Origin: Rubellimicrobium mesophilum DSM 19309
GTDB taxonomy: Bacteria > Pseudomonadota > Alphaproteobacteria > Rhodobacterales > Rhodobacteraceae
NCBI RefSeq assembly: GCF_000600335.2
Contig: NZ_KK088522.1
Span: 49,740-113,739, forward strand
DNA: 64,000 nucleotides
Direction of reading: 5' to 3'
Program-made: the position numbers and the translations under genes
Notes under the pieces: model-generated
The model's database searches: none
Seen by the model: only the letters and a program-made list of their open reading frames with translations
Told to the model about the DNA's origin: nothing
Shown here: positions 1 to 9,357 of the stretch, piece by piece
How positions within the stretch are numbered: position 1 is the first letter of the stretch
Layout: each line of letters starts with the position of its first letter

Positions 1-2
1 GG

Positions 3-248
3 CGCGGCCGGATCGACGTGAACGCGCTCTACCAGGAGAACGGGGAGTTCCGCTTCGACGGCGGCTGGCACCGCAACGCCTTCATCGCCCTCATCGTGGG
101 CATGATCTTCTCCTCGATCCTGCCGACCTTCACCTCGATCCTGCCGTCCTGGTGGGGCATCTACGGCTGGTTCTTCGGCGTGGCGATCGGCGGGGCGGTC
201 TACTACGTCCTGAGGGCGCGCGGCGCGGCGCGCGTGCAGGTCGCCTGA
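3..248 (+). CDS. NCS1-type nucleobase/cation symporter, C-terminal end (partial)
   Basis: The frame is open at the left edge, so only about the last 81 residues are present. They hold two hydrophobic stretches (about residues 27-45, rich in Ile/Leu/Phe, and 50-71, with WWGIYGWFFGVAIGG) and a short basic tail. This fits the last two membrane helices of an NCS1 (uracil/allantoin/hydantoin) permease of the inner membrane. The phrase before the helices, a short acidic and aromatic loop then GGWHRNA, also fits that family. The GTG at 18 could be read as a start but is more likely an internal valine. The substrate cannot be inferred from this piece. Confidence 0.55.
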   Translation, partial: RGRIDVNALYQENGEFRFDGGWHRNAFIALIVGMIFSSILPTFTSILPSWWGIYGWFFGVAIGGAVYYVLRARGAARVQVA

Positions 249-302
249 GCCTCTTGGGGCGAGCGGCTCTGCGGCCCGCCCCGACTTGGAACGAGGAACG
301 AG

Positions 303-332
303 GAACGCCCGGGCCGTATGGCCCGGGCGTTC
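303..332. terminator. Strong hairpin between convergent genes
   Basis: A perfect 13-bp inverted repeat (arm GAACGCCCGGGCC) with a GTAT loop lies between the permease end and the convergent cupredoxin gene. No T run follows on either side, so it may be a bidirectional stop or an mRNA-stabilising hairpin. Confidence 0.6.
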
Positions 333-482
333 GCATCAGGCTGGATCGGGACTCCAGTCTGATCGCCGGGCCAGGATCATGGCATCGGCATGGCACCTTG
401 GAGGGATGCTTGGTCCCTGGATTGCACCGACGGTGACAGCGCGGGCCAGGACCAACTCCCGATCGAGCGCTGCCGCGACCCG

Positions 483-803
483 TCAGAGGACGGTCAGGAG
501 GCCCTTCATCGAAGGGTGGATCGCGCAGTGGTAGGAGTAGGTGCCTGCCGTGGGGAAGGTCACCTCGACCGAACGGCCTGGGGTAAGGTCGTCGATGTCG
601 AAGGCTCCGCTGTCGGCGGTGAAGGTGTGCCGCACGTCGTCCTGGTTGATGATCGACACGGTCTGTCCGGCGGCGATGGTCAACTCGGCGGGCGAGAAGG
701 CCATTCCCACGATGCCGGATGCGGACTGGGCCTGCCCGACGGAGGACAGGAACGGAAGGCTCAGGACACCTGCGGGGAGGGAACGTCGCGTGGGCTCGGG
801 CAT
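483..803 (-). CDS. Small exported cupredoxin (amicyanin/plastocyanin-like)
   Basis: A 106-residue type 1 copper protein, expected to carry electrons in the periplasm. The start at 803 is preceded by AAGGA at a good distance and gives MPEPTRRSLPAGVLSLPF, a signal peptide with paired arginines before the hydrophobic core, so Sec or Tat export is possible. Copper ligands are visible: His in DDVRHTF and Cys, His and Met in YHCAIHPSMKG near the C terminus. The length and the His-Cys-His-Met set fit the amicyanin/pseudoazurin group. No redox partner gene is adjacent, so its partner is unknown. Confidence 0.85.
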   Translation of the reverse strand: MPEPTRRSLPAGVLSLPFLSSVGQAQSASGIVGMAFSPAELTIAAGQTVSIINQDDVRHTFTADSGAFDIDDLTPGRSVEVTFPTAGTYSYHCAIHPSMKGLLTVL

Positions 804-1033
804 GATGGAGGATCCTTGGGCCGGAGGAACGCAGGGCCGCATCTTTGGGATGCGGCCTCGCGCTGTCCACCGACCTAGGTCGCAGGATCTCAGGCGTTCG
901 CCCGACGTCCATGCGACGACGAACCGATCCTGAGGCAGGGTTCCACTCGGACCCCGTCCGACCTCAGGGCTCACGGGCGCTCGCCTGCTCATCACGGAGG
1001 ACCGTCACACCCGGACGATCCTCCGCGCACCCT

Positions 1034-2533
1034 TCACTCCATCTGCTTGAAGTTCAGTGCGGCGCCTTCCTTGATCCCCGAGGGCCAGCGCGAGGTCACG
1101 GTCTTGGTCCGCGTGTAGAAGCGGAAGCTGTCCGGGCCGTGCTGGTTGAGGTCGCCGAACGCCGACTTCTTCCAGCCGCCGAAGGTGTGGTAGGCCAGCG
1201 GCACGGGGATCGGCACGTTGATCCCGATCATCCCCACGTTGACCTTGGCCGCGAAGTCGCGGGCCGTGTCGCCGTCGCGGGTGAAGATCGCGGTCCCGTT
1301 GCCGTATTCGTGGCTCATGGCAAGGCCCAGCGCCTCGTCGTAGGACTTGGCCCGCACGGTGGACAGGACCGGCCCGAAGATCTCCTTGCGGTAGATGTCC
1401 ATGTCGGGCGTCACGCGGTCGAAGAGGTGCGGGCCGACGAAGAAGCCATCCTCGTAGCCCTGGAGCGAGAAGTTCCGCCCATCCACCACGAGCTCCGCGC
1501 CCTGCTGGATGCCGGACTCGACCAGCGCCAGGATGTTCCTCTTGGCGGCGGCGGTGACGACCGGGCCGTAGTCCACGTCCTTGCCGGCGGTGTAGGGCCC
1601 GACCTTCAGCTTCTCGATGCGCGGCACGAGCTTCTCGATCAGCCGGTCGGCCGTCTCTTCGCCCACCGGCACCGCGACCGAGATCGCCATGCAGCGCTCG
1701 CCGGCCGCGCCGTAGCCCGCGCCCACCAGCGCGTCGGCCGCCTGGTCCATGTCGGCGTCCGGCATGACGATCATGTGGTTCTTGGCGCCGCCGAAGGCCT
1801 GCACCCGCTTCCCGTTGGCCGCGCCGCGCCCGTAGATGTACTGCGCGATCGGCGTCGAGCCCACGAAGCCCACCGCCTGGATCGTCGGATGGTCGAGGAT
1901 GGCGTCCACGGCCTCCTTGTCGCCGTTGACGACCTGGAGGATGCCCTTGGGCAGCCCGGCCTCCTCCCATCAGCTCGGCGAGCATCAGCGGCACGGAGGG
2001 ATCGCGCTCGGAGGGCTTGAGGATGAAGGCGTTGCCGGCCGCGATGGCGGGCGCGAACATCCACATCGGGATCATGGCGGGGAAGTTGAACGGTGTGATG
2101 CCCGCCGTGACGCCCAGCGGCTGGCGCAGCGAGTACATGTCGATGCCGGGGCCCGCGCCGTCGGTGAACTCGCCCTTCAGCAGGTGCGGGGCGCCGACGC
2201 AGAACTCGACGACCTCGAGACCGCGCTGCACGTCGCCCGCCGCGTCGGGGAGCGTCTTGCCGTGCTCGCGGCTCAGCGCCTCGGCCAGCTTGTCGATGTC
2301 GCGGTTGAGCAGCGCGACCATCTTCATCATCACCCGTGCCCGGCGCTGCGGGTTCACGGCGGCCCACTTGGGCTGCGCGGCGGCGGCGGCCCTGACCGCG
2401 CGGTCCATCTCCTCGACCGAGGCGAGGGGACGCGCGCCTGCACCTCGCCCGTGGCGGGGTTATAGACGTCCGCGAAGCGGCCCGAGGTGCCCTTCACGTG
2501 CTCGCCGTTGATGTAATGGGTCAGTTCCTGCAT
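1034..2533 (-). pseudogene. mmsA: Methylmalonate-semialdehyde dehydrogenase (CoA-acylating), two frame breaks
   Basis: The enzyme oxidises malonate or methylmalonate semialdehyde to acetyl-CoA or propionyl-CoA in valine, inositol and beta-alanine breakdown. Read through two breaks, the frame is 500 codons, the usual MmsA size. It has the start MQELTHYINGEHVKG, the segment FNFPAMIPMWMFAPAIAAG and the active-site Cys in GERCMA. One base is missing in the G run 2426-2429 and one is extra in the C run 1966-1968, and the two shifts cancel. Everything else is intact, so indel errors are more likely than decay. ATG 2533 has GGGAGA upstream. A LysR gene is divergent. Confidence 0.9.
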
Positions 2534-2627
2534 GGTGGGTCTCCCGGTCGCGTTGCGGTGGCTTCTAGCCTTGCAACTTTCCGGAACAAAGGGCCATCAT
2601 CCCAAAACCGCCATGCAGGAATGCAGG

Positions 2628-3545
2628 ATGATCGACTGGGACGACATGCGGGTCTTCCTCGGCGTCGCCAGGGCGCGCAGCCTTTCCGGCGCCGCGCCGG
2701 GCCTGCGCATGGACCCCGCCACGGTCGGCCGCCGGATCGCGCGGCTCGAGGAGTCGCTGGGCGCCACCCTCTTCCTCAAGAGCCCCCAGGGCTATGCGCT
2801 GACCGACTTCGGCGCCCGCCTCCAGGCCCGGGCCGAAGAGGCCGAGGAGGCCATGCGCCTCGCGATCGAGGAAGGGCAGGGCGCCTCGCAGGGGCTCACC
2901 GGCCAGGTCCGCGTCGGGGCCCCGGACGGATGCGCCAACTATCTCCTTCCGCAGGTCGCCGCCCGCATCCAAACCGAGAATCCGGGGCTGGAGTTCCAGA
3001 TCCTCGCGCTCCCTCGCGTCGTGAACCTCTCCCGGCGCGAGGCCGACATGGCCATCACCGTCAGCCCGCCCGACGCCGGGCGCCTGACGGTCCAGAAGAT
3101 CACCGACTACAAGCTCCACCTCGCCCAGCGTCGCGACGCACCCGAGGCCCGGTCGCTCGCCGACGTCAGGGGCAGGCCGGTGGTGGGCTACATCCCCGAC
3201 ATGATCTTCGACCGGGCGCTCGACTACTTGGGTGGCCTGGGCCTCGGCGCGGTGCAGCTCGCCTCGAACTCCGTCTCGGTCCAGCTCATGCTGCTGCGCC
3301 AGGGCGGGGTCGGGGTGGTCCACGACTTCGCGCTCCCCTACGCGCCCGAGCTGGGCCGAATCCTCACCGACGAGGTGAGCTTCACCCGCGCCTTCTACCT
3401 CGTCCGCCACGACGCCGACCGCCGGTCCGAGCGCATCTCGCGCCTCGCGGCGGCGGTGATCCGCGGCCTCAGGGACGAAGTCCTGCGGCTCGAAGGGCTT
3501 GCGAGCTTGACAGAGGGGCAGGGCGGCACGACCCTTCCATCGTAG
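2628..3545 (+). CDS. LysR-family transcriptional regulator
   Basis: A 305-residue protein with an N-terminal winged helix-turn-helix (MIDWDDMRVFLGVARARSL, then the recognition region DPATVGRRIARLEESLGATL) and a C-terminal substrate-binding domain from about residue 90. It is divergent from mmsA with under 100 bp between the starts, so regulation of mmsA is a reasonable inference. ATG 2628 was chosen because family members begin at this point. An in-frame ATG at 2613 and an upstream GTG would add residues unlike the family. The effector is unknown. Confidence 0.85.
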   Translation: MIDWDDMRVFLGVARARSLSGAAPGLRMDPATVGRRIARLEESLGATLFLKSPQGYALTDFGARLQARAEEAEEAMRLAIEEGQGASQGLTGQVRVGAPDGCANYLLPQVAARIQTENPGLEFQILALPRVVNLSRREADMAITVSPPDAGRLTVQKITDYKLHLAQRRDAPEARSLADVRGRPVVGYIPDMIFDRALDYLGGLGLGAVQLASNSVSVQLMLLRQGGVGVVHDFALPYAPELGRILTDEVSFTRAFYLVRHDADRRSERISRLAAAVIRGLRDEVLRLEGLASLTEGQGGTTLPS

Positions 3546-3565
3546 AGCAGCGAACGGAGCGCGCC

Positions 3566-4000
3566 ATGCACGTGAGACAGATCCTCAAGTCCAAGGGCAG
3601 CGACCGCGTCCTGACGATCCGGCCCGATGCCACGGTGGCCGAGGCCGCCCGGATCCTCTCCGAATGCCGGATCGGCTCCCTCGTGGTCTCCACCGACGGC
3701 CAACGGGTCGATGGCATCATCTCCGAGCGGGACATCGTCCGGGAGATGGGCAAGCGCGGCGTCAGCGCCCTCGACGAACGTGTCGAGGAGATGATGACCG
3801 AGAAGGTGGAGACCTGCGTCGCCGACGATCAGGCGGACGACGTGCTGACCAAGATGACCCAAGGCCGCTTCCGCCACCTGCCCGTGGTCGAGAACGAGGT
3901 GATGATCGGCCTCATCTCCATTGGCGACGTGGTCAAGGCCCGGCTCTCCGAGCTCTCCATGGAGAAGGACGCCCTCGAAGGGATGATTGCGGGCCGTTGA
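3566..4000 (+). CDS. CBS-domain protein
   Basis: A 144-residue protein made of two CBS motifs. The first spans about residues 10-65 (TIRPDATVAEAARILSE, GSLVVSTDGQRVDGIISERD) and the second about 75-130 (RFRHLPVVENEVMIGLISIG). CBS pairs bind adenosyl ligands such as AMP, ATP or NAD and act as energy sensors in the cytoplasm. It sits 20 bp after the LysR gene. Its stop overlaps the coaD start by one base (TGATG), which suggests translational coupling with coaD. Confidence 0.88.
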   Translation: MHVRQILKSKGSDRVLTIRPDATVAEAARILSECRIGSLVVSTDGQRVDGIISERDIVREMGKRGVSALDERVEEMMTEKVETCVADDQADDVLTKMTQGRFRHLPVVENEVMIGLISIGDVVKARLSELSMEKDALEGMIAGR

Positions 4001-4497
4001 TGCGAATCGGACTTTACCCGGGCACTTTCGACCCGGTGACTCTCGGCCACACGGACATCATCCGCCGGGCCTGCACCCTCGTGGACCGCCTCGTGATCGG
4101 CGTGGCCATCAACCGCGACAAGGGCCCGCTCTTTTCCCTGGAAGAGCGGGTCGCCATGCTCGAAGGCGAGATCGACGGCATCGCCGAGAGCTGCGGGAGC
4201 GACATCGTCGTCCACCCCTTCGAGAACCTGCTCATCGACTGCGCCCGCGACGTCGGCGCGCAGGTGATCGTGCGCGGCCTGCGCGCCGTCGCCGACTTCG
4301 AATACGAGTTCCAGATGGTCGGCATGAACCGGGCGATGGACGCCTCCATCGAGACCGTGTTCCTGATGGCCGAGGCTCGGCACCAAGCCATCGCCTCCAA
4401 GCTGGTCAAGGAGATCGCGCGCCTCGGTGGCGACGTCTCCAAGTTCGTCCCGCCGGCCGTCCGAGCCGTGCTGCAGGAGCGCTTCCCCCGGACATAG
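4000..4497 (+). CDS. coaD: Phosphopantetheine adenylyltransferase
   Basis: A 165-residue enzyme that joins 4'-phosphopantetheine and ATP to form dephospho-CoA, the fourth step of CoA synthesis. The nucleotidyltransferase motif GTFDPVTLGH is at residues 8-17. The phosphopantetheine-binding segment IVRGLRAVADFEYEFQM and the C-terminal IASKLVKEIA motif are also present. Length is standard. It overlaps the CBS gene by one base and is followed at once by a terminator hairpin, so it closes the operon. Confidence 0.95.
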   Translation: MRIGLYPGTFDPVTLGHTDIIRRACTLVDRLVIGVAINRDKGPLFSLEERVAMLEGEIDGIAESCGSDIVVHPFENLLIDCARDVGAQVIVRGLRAVADFEYEFQMVGMNRAMDASIETVFLMAEARHQAIASKLVKEIARLGGDVSKFVPPAVRAVLQERFPRT

Positions 4498-4499
4498 GA

Positions 4500-4521
4500 A
4501 AGCCGCCCGAAGGGGCGGCTT
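4500..4521 (+). terminator. Terminator hairpin after coaD
   Basis: Perfect 9-bp arms (AAGCCGCCC and GGGCGGCTT) with a GAAG tetraloop start two bases after the coaD stop. Only a short T tract follows. Confidence 0.7.
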
Positions 4522-4555
4522 GGGCAGGGGCTCTGGGCCCAGATCGGTCCGCGGT

Positions 4556-4714
4556 TCAGCCGTAGACGGCTTCGCGGGCCAGGCGCCGGGCGTCGCCGGG
4601 GTAGATCCCCAGGTCCTCGGCCAGATGCTCCGGAACGCCCCGAAGCTCGTTCAGGGTCCGACGATAGGCGAAGCTCTTCCGGGCGGCATCGCGCAGGTTG
4701 TTCAGCAGGGTCAT
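4556..4714 (-). CDS. DUF1127 small basic protein
   Basis: A 52-residue protein that starts MTLLNNLRDAARKSFAYRRT and then carries the DUF1127 pattern LNELRGVPEHLAEDLGI and a basic C terminus. DUF1127 proteins are abundant in alphaproteobacteria. Some family members have roles in RNA turnover and phosphate or stress responses, but the role here is not shown by the sequence. It runs towards coaD and is divergent from the transpeptidase gene. Confidence 0.85.
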   Translation of the reverse strand: MTLLNNLRDAARKSFAYRRTLNELRGVPEHLAEDLGIYPGDARRLAREAVYG

Positions 4715-4904
4715 GGCGTCCTCGTTCGTTCTCTTTTCTTGTGACCTTCATTTGGTGCATACCGAGGCCCGTCACAACGCACAGTTACCGCTAACGGACA
4801 TGCATGACGTGCATGACTCGATCAGGGCTGCGGTCTTCGGTCGGACTGAACGGAACACCCTCTTGGCGCGTTGACAGCCCGATCGATCCCCTGGAGCTTC
4901 GTTG

Positions 4905-5912
4905 ATGCACCGCCTTCGCCTCGTCCTCGCGTCCTTGTCCGTCGCCGGCCTCCCCGCCCTGGCTTTGGCCCAGCACTTCGTGGAGGCCCCCGCGCTGGTC
5001 TCGACTAGTGCCGCGGCCCTCACCGCCGAGGGCATCGAGGCCGCGACCTACGACGGCGGCGACCTGCCGGAGGACCAGTCGCCCCTCACCGTCAAGGTGC
5101 AGGTCCTCCTCGACCGCGCCGGCATCTCGCCGGGGGTGATCGACGGCCACAAGGGCGGCATGTCGGAGAGCGCGCTGCGCGCCTTCGAGGATCAGCGCGG
5201 CCTTCCGGTGGACGGCGTGCTCGACTTCGATGTCTGGGCGGCGCTGGGCGGCCCGCTCTCCGGCCCCGTGCTGCAGGCCTACACCATCGCCCCCAACGAC
5301 ATGAACAACATCACCCCCGGCCTGCCGGAGGACTACGCCCAGCTCGCCGAGATGCAGTGGCTCGGCTACCAGCGGGTGAGCGAGATGCTGGCCGAGCGCT
5401 TCCACATGGACGAGGACTTCCTCGTCGCGCTCAACCCCAGCGCGACCTTCACGGCGGGCGAGACGGTCACCGTCGCCGACCCCGGCCCCTTCCTGCAGGG
5501 CACCGTGAGCCGCATCGAGGTCCGCAAGGGCAGCAACCGCCTCGCCGCCTTCGACCCCTCGGGCTTCATGATCGCCAACTATCCCGTGACCATCGGCTCG
5601 ACCTCCACGCCGTCGCCCGAAGGGACCATGGAGGTCAGCGCCATCGCCCACCTCCCCACCTACCATTACAACCCCGAGAACTTCGTCCAGGGCGAGAACA
5701 CCGAGCCCCTGGTCCTGCCGCCCGGTCCGAACGGTCCCGTCGGCTCGGTCTGGATCGACCTCTCCAAGCCCAGCTACGGCCTGCACGGCACGCCCGAGCC
5801 CTCCTCGCTCTTCCGGCGGTCGAGTCACGGCTGCGTGCGCCTCACCAACTGGGACGCCGAGGAGCTGGCGAGCCTCGTCCAGGTCGGCACGGTGGTCGAG
5901 TTCGTGGAATGA
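4905..5912 (+). CDS. L,D-transpeptidase (YkuD) with peptidoglycan-binding domain
   Basis: A 335-residue exported enzyme that makes 3-3 cross-links in peptidoglycan or attaches proteins to it. A signal peptide (LRLVLASLSVAGLPALALA) is followed by a PG_binding_1 domain (about residues 60-115, with PGVIDGHKGGMSESALRAFE) and a C-terminal YkuD domain with the catalytic motif SSHGCVRLTNWD. ATG 4905 follows a GGAG site. A TTG one codon upstream is possible. Its stop overlaps the next gene by four bases (ATGA), so the two are coupled and probably act on the wall together. Confidence 0.92.
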   Translation: MHRLRLVLASLSVAGLPALALAQHFVEAPALVSTSAAALTAEGIEAATYDGGDLPEDQSPLTVKVQVLLDRAGISPGVIDGHKGGMSESALRAFEDQRGLPVDGVLDFDVWAALGGPLSGPVLQAYTIAPNDMNNITPGLPEDYAQLAEMQWLGYQRVSEMLAERFHMDEDFLVALNPSATFTAGETVTVADPGPFLQGTVSRIEVRKGSNRLAAFDPSGFMIANYPVTIGSTSTPSPEGTMEVSAIAHLPTYHYNPENFVQGENTEPLVLPPGPNGPVGSVWIDLSKPSYGLHGTPEPSSLFRRSSHGCVRLTNWDAEELASLVQVGTVVEFVE

Positions 5913-6871
5913 GGCGCGCGGCCCTGGCGTTCGCGCTGGCCGGACAGGCCGCGCTCGCGCAGGAGGGCACGGACTTCGCGCCCGAGCGCGCGCCGATCCC
6001 GGAGGCGCGGCCGGACGGCGGGGTCCCGCAGCTCATCCCGTCCGAAGCGCCAGATGCCGGTGCGACCGAGGCGGAAGGACCTGCGGCGGCCGCAGATGAT
6101 ACCCCCCAACTCATCCCACCAAGAGGCATGGACACCGGGTCGCCCGCTGCTGGTTTCACCCTGACCGGGCCCGACGGCCCCGACGAAGGCGAAGGCCTGA
6201 GCTTCGGCCTTCCCGAGGCCGCTCCTGAGGGAGGGGCCAACGCGACGCTCGCGCCGGACCAGGGACCAGCGGAAACGCCCGTTCCTCCCGGTCCGCCCAT
6301 GCGCGAACTCCTCGCCGAATCCTCGGCCGAGCTCTCGGCCTGCCTCGCCGCCCTCGACGATCTCGGGGTGACCTACGAGCGAGCCGACCACATCACCGAT
6401 CCCGACAATCCCGACTGCGGCATCGCCAACCCCTCACCGTCTCCGAGATCGACCCCCGGCGTCGCCCTCGAGCCCCCGCCGACGCTCCGCTGCGACGCCA
6501 CCCTCGCCGCGGCCCGCTGGGTCGCCGAGGTCGTCCTCCCGTTCAGCCGCAAGCTCCCCGACCGGGGCGCCCTCACCACCATCGACCAGGGCACCGCCTA
6601 TCTCTGCCGCCCCCGCGCCGACGGCGAGGTCTCCGAGCATGCCTTCGGCAACGCGCTCGACGTGATGGGCTTCCGGTTCGCCTCGGGCGACCCGTTCCTC
6701 ATCCAGCCGCGCGACGGCGACGGCACGCTGGACGAATCCTTCCAGGCCGCCGTCCGCGCGGGCGCCTGCCTCGACTTCACCACCGTCCTCGGCCCCGGGC
6801 AGGAGGACCACGCCGACCACCTGCACCTCGACGTCAAGGGGAGGGACGGGGGCTTCCGCATCTGCGAGTGA
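5909..6871 (+). CDS. Extensin-family (DUF882/VanY-like fold) exported protein
   Basis: A 320-residue protein with an N-terminal signal region, a Pro/Ala/Gly-rich linker of about 110 residues and a C-terminal extensin-like domain from about residue 135. Conserved pieces are CLAALDDLGVTYE, TLRCDATLAAARWV, SEHAFGNALDVMGF and DHADHLHLDVKGRDGG. The His and Asp residues resemble the metal site of D,D-carboxypeptidases of the VanY/MepA fold. It is coupled to the L,D-transpeptidase gene, which supports a role in peptidoglycan remodelling. Activity is not proven for the family. Confidence 0.85.
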   Translation: MRRAALAFALAGQAALAQEGTDFAPERAPIPEARPDGGVPQLIPSEAPDAGATEAEGPAAAADDTPQLIPPRGMDTGSPAAGFTLTGPDGPDEGEGLSFGLPEAAPEGGANATLAPDQGPAETPVPPGPPMRELLAESSAELSACLAALDDLGVTYERADHITDPDNPDCGIANPSPSPRSTPGVALEPPPTLRCDATLAAARWVAEVVLPFSRKLPDRGALTTIDQGTAYLCRPRADGEVSEHAFGNALDVMGFRFASGDPFLIQPRDGDGTLDESFQAAVRAGACLDFTTVLGPGQEDHADHLHLDVKGRDGGFRICE

Positions 6872-6943
6872 CGCCACGGCCCACCCCATTGCGGTTCCCC
6901 ACCGGCCGGGGCTAGCCTCCCGCGACCCCCAACGGAGGCCCTC

Positions 6944-8117
6944 ATGCCCGTCGTCAACCGCATCGCCGCTTTCGCGGAGGACATGGCCGCCTGGCGCCAC
7001 CATCTCCACCGCCACCCCGAGCTCTCCTTCGACTGTCACGAGACCGCCGCCTTCGTCGCCGCCAGGCTGCGCGACTTCGGCGTAGACGAGATCCACGAGG
7101 GCATCGCCCGCACCGGAGTCGTCGCCCTGATTCAAGGCCGCCAGCCCGGCCCCGCCATCGGCCTGCGCGCCGACATGGACGCCCTCCCCATGCCCGAGCA
7201 GACCGGCGCCCCCTATGCGTCCGAAATCCCCGGCAGGATGCACGCCTGCGGCCATGACGGCCACACGACGATGCTGCTGGGCGCCGCGAGATACCTCGCC
7301 GAGACGCGCAACTTCGCCGGCACCGCCGTCCTCATGTTCCAGCCCGCCGAGGAGGACGGCGGCGGCGGCGAGGTCATGGTCAAGGAAGGTGTCCTCGACC
7401 GCTTCGGCGTCACGCAGGTCTACGCCATGCACACCGCCCCCGGGATCCCGGTGGGCGAGATGGCGACCACCCCCGGCCCGATCCACGCCGCCGTGGACGA
7501 CTTCTACGTCACCCTTCGCGGCCAGGGCGGCCACGCCGCCTACCCGCACGAGGCCGTGGACCCGATCCCCGGCGCCTGCGCGCTCGTCCAGGCGCTCCAG
7601 ACGATCCCGAGCCGCAATCTCGACCCGATGAAGCAGCTCGTCGTCTCCGTGACCCAGGTCCACGCCGGCAGTGCCATCAACGTCATCCCTGGCGACGCCC
7701 TCGTCACCGGCACCGTCCGCAGCTATGACAAGGGCGTCCAGTCCATGGCCCGCCAGCGCATCGAGGAGATCGTCCGGGGTCACCGCCAGCACCTTCGGCC
7801 TTTCCGCCGAGATCGACTACCGCAACGGCTACCCCGCCACGATCAACGACCCGGACCGCGCCGCCTTCGCCGTCGAGGTCGCGCGCGAGGTCGCGACCCG
7901 CGTCGACCCGAGCCGCACGCCCGAGATGGGCGCGGAAGACTTCTCCTACATGCTGGAGCAGCGCCCCGGCGCCTATGTCCTCCTCGGCAACGGCGACACG
8001 CCCATGTGCCACCACCCCGCCTTCGACTTCGACGACCGCTCCGCCCCGCTCGGCGCGAGCTTCTTCGCCCGCGTCATCGAGCGGGCCCTGCCGCTGGAGC
8101 CCGCCCATGGCGCTTGA
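6944..8117 (+). pseudogene. M20-family amidohydrolase (hippurate hydrolase-like), one frame break
   Basis: A zinc amidohydrolase of about 390 residues that would deacylate N-acyl amino acids or related amides. The N-terminal half has RADMDALPMPEQTGAPYAS, the metal-site motif HACGHDGHTTMLLG and FQPAEEDGGGGEVMV. The C-terminal half has the dimerisation domain and MGAEDFSYMLEQRPG. The frame changes in the run CCGGGG at 7774-7779 (one extra base or two missing), after EEIVRG. Both halves are well conserved, so a sequence error is likely. The stop overlaps the speB start by 11 bp. Confidence 0.85.
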
Positions 8118-9072
8118 GGACGCCAAGACGCAAGTGGACCGCGCCTTCACGGGCGAGGGCAGGGGCCTCGCCTACGAGAACGCCTTCGCCGGCGCGACCT
8201 CCTTCCTCCGCCGCCGCTACGGCAAGGACGTGACCGGCGCCGACCTCGCCATCCTCGGCGTCCCCTTCGACCAGGCGGTGACGCACCGCCCCGGCAGCCG
8301 CTTCGGGCCCCGCGCGATCCGCGAGGCCTCGACGCTCCAGCCCTACGACCCGCCCTATGGCTGGCCCTTCGACCCGCTGTCCGAGCTCCACGTCGTGGAT
8401 ACCGGCGACCTCGCCTTCGACTACGCTCGGACCTCGGAATTCCCGAACGCCCTGACGGCGCGCATCCGCGAGATCCTCGCCCAGGGCGTCGGCACCGTCA
8501 CCCTAGGTGGCGACCACTTCATCACCCTGCCGATCCTGCGCGCCTATGCCGAGAAGTTCGGCCCCCTGTCGGTCATCCAGTTCGACGCCCATTCGGATCT
8601 CTGGCAGGACGACGACATGGAGCGGATCGACCACGGCACGTTCCTCTACAAGGCCGTGAAGCAGGGCCTCGTGGACCCCACGCGTTCCGTCCAGATCGGC
8701 ATCCGCACCGTCACCGAGGACCGGCTCGGCCTTCCCATGATCGACGCCCGCGCCGTCCACGAGGAGGGGCCCGACGCCGTGGCCGACCAGGTCCGCCGCA
8801 TCGTCGGCGACGCGCCCGCCTACGTCACCTTCGACATCGACGCTCTCGACCCCGCCTTCGCCCCCGGCACCGGCACGCCGGTCTGGGGAGGCCTGCAGAG
8901 CTGGCAGGCCGCCGCGATCCTCCGCGGCCTCGCGGGAATCCGGGTCGTCGGCGGCGACGTGGTCGAGGTCTCGCCCCCCTACGACACGACCGGCGCCACC
9001 GCCATCGCCGGCGCCCATATCGCGACCGAGATCATGTGCCTCTATGGTTGGCACCGGCTCGGAAAGGGCTGA
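8107..9072 (+). CDS. speB: Agmatinase/ureohydrolase
   Basis: A 321-residue member of the arginase/agmatinase family that hydrolyses a guanidino compound (agmatine or a relative such as guanidinobutyrate) to urea and an amine in the cytoplasm. The manganese ligands lie in GGDHFIT, DAHSDLWQDD and DIDALDP. The start overlaps the end of the amidohydrolase gene, so the pair is one operon. The next gene but convergent encodes a polyamine-type binding protein, which fits polyamine or guanidine use. Family motifs do not separate agmatinase from guanidinobutyrase. Confidence 0.9.
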   Translation: MALEDAKTQVDRAFTGEGRGLAYENAFAGATSFLRRRYGKDVTGADLAILGVPFDQAVTHRPGSRFGPRAIREASTLQPYDPPYGWPFDPLSELHVVDTGDLAFDYARTSEFPNALTARIREILAQGVGTVTLGGDHFITLPILRAYAEKFGPLSVIQFDAHSDLWQDDDMERIDHGTFLYKAVKQGLVDPTRSVQIGIRTVTEDRLGLPMIDARAVHEEGPDAVADQVRRIVGDAPAYVTFDIDALDPAFAPGTGTPVWGGLQSWQAAAILRGLAGIRVVGGDVVEVSPPYDTTGATAIAGAHIATEIMCLYGWHRLGKG

Positions 9073-9091
9073 CCGCTCCGGCTCTCGTCGC

Positions 9092-9107
9092 GCGGGCCTC
9101 GGCCCGC
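9092..9107 (+). terminator. Hairpin after speB
   Basis: GCGGGC and GCCCGC arms enclose a four-base CTCG loop about 20 bp after speB. No T run is present, so the assignment is tentative. Confidence 0.4.
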
Positions 9108-9324
9108 CACCGCCAACCGAATCACCCGGCCCGAGGGTCGTCCTGACGATCCGTTAAGATCGGGTGAACGTTGCGTTCGTTATTGTAACGCCTCGTTAAC
9201 TTCTCGCGCTCATCCTGGCCTCATGACCCAGGAGAGCCATATGCCTTACATCGCCGATGATGCCTGCCCCAACGCTGCCCGCAGGCGTGCCCTGCCGCGG
9301 CTTCGTCCTGGCCGGACGAACAAA

Positions 9325-9351
9325 GGGCCGAGGCGCGTCGCGCCCCGGCCC
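9325..9351 (-). terminator. Terminator for the binding-protein gene
   Basis: On the minus strand 13-bp arms with one mismatch (GGGCCGGGGCGCG and CGCGCCTCGGCCC) are followed by TTTGTT, just after the stop at 9358. Confidence 0.65.
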
Positions 9352-9357
9352 CGCCCG

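Noticed and set aside
845..2020. A 391-codon plus-strand frame.
   Set aside because: It is antisense to mmsA and to the cupredoxin leader. The translation is a low-complexity Arg/His/Val mix.
9241..9357. A short plus-strand frame starting MPYIADDACPNA after AGGAGAG.
   Set aside because: The start looks ferredoxin-like but the frame has no cysteine motif and runs antisense into the binding-protein gene and its terminator. I could not support it.
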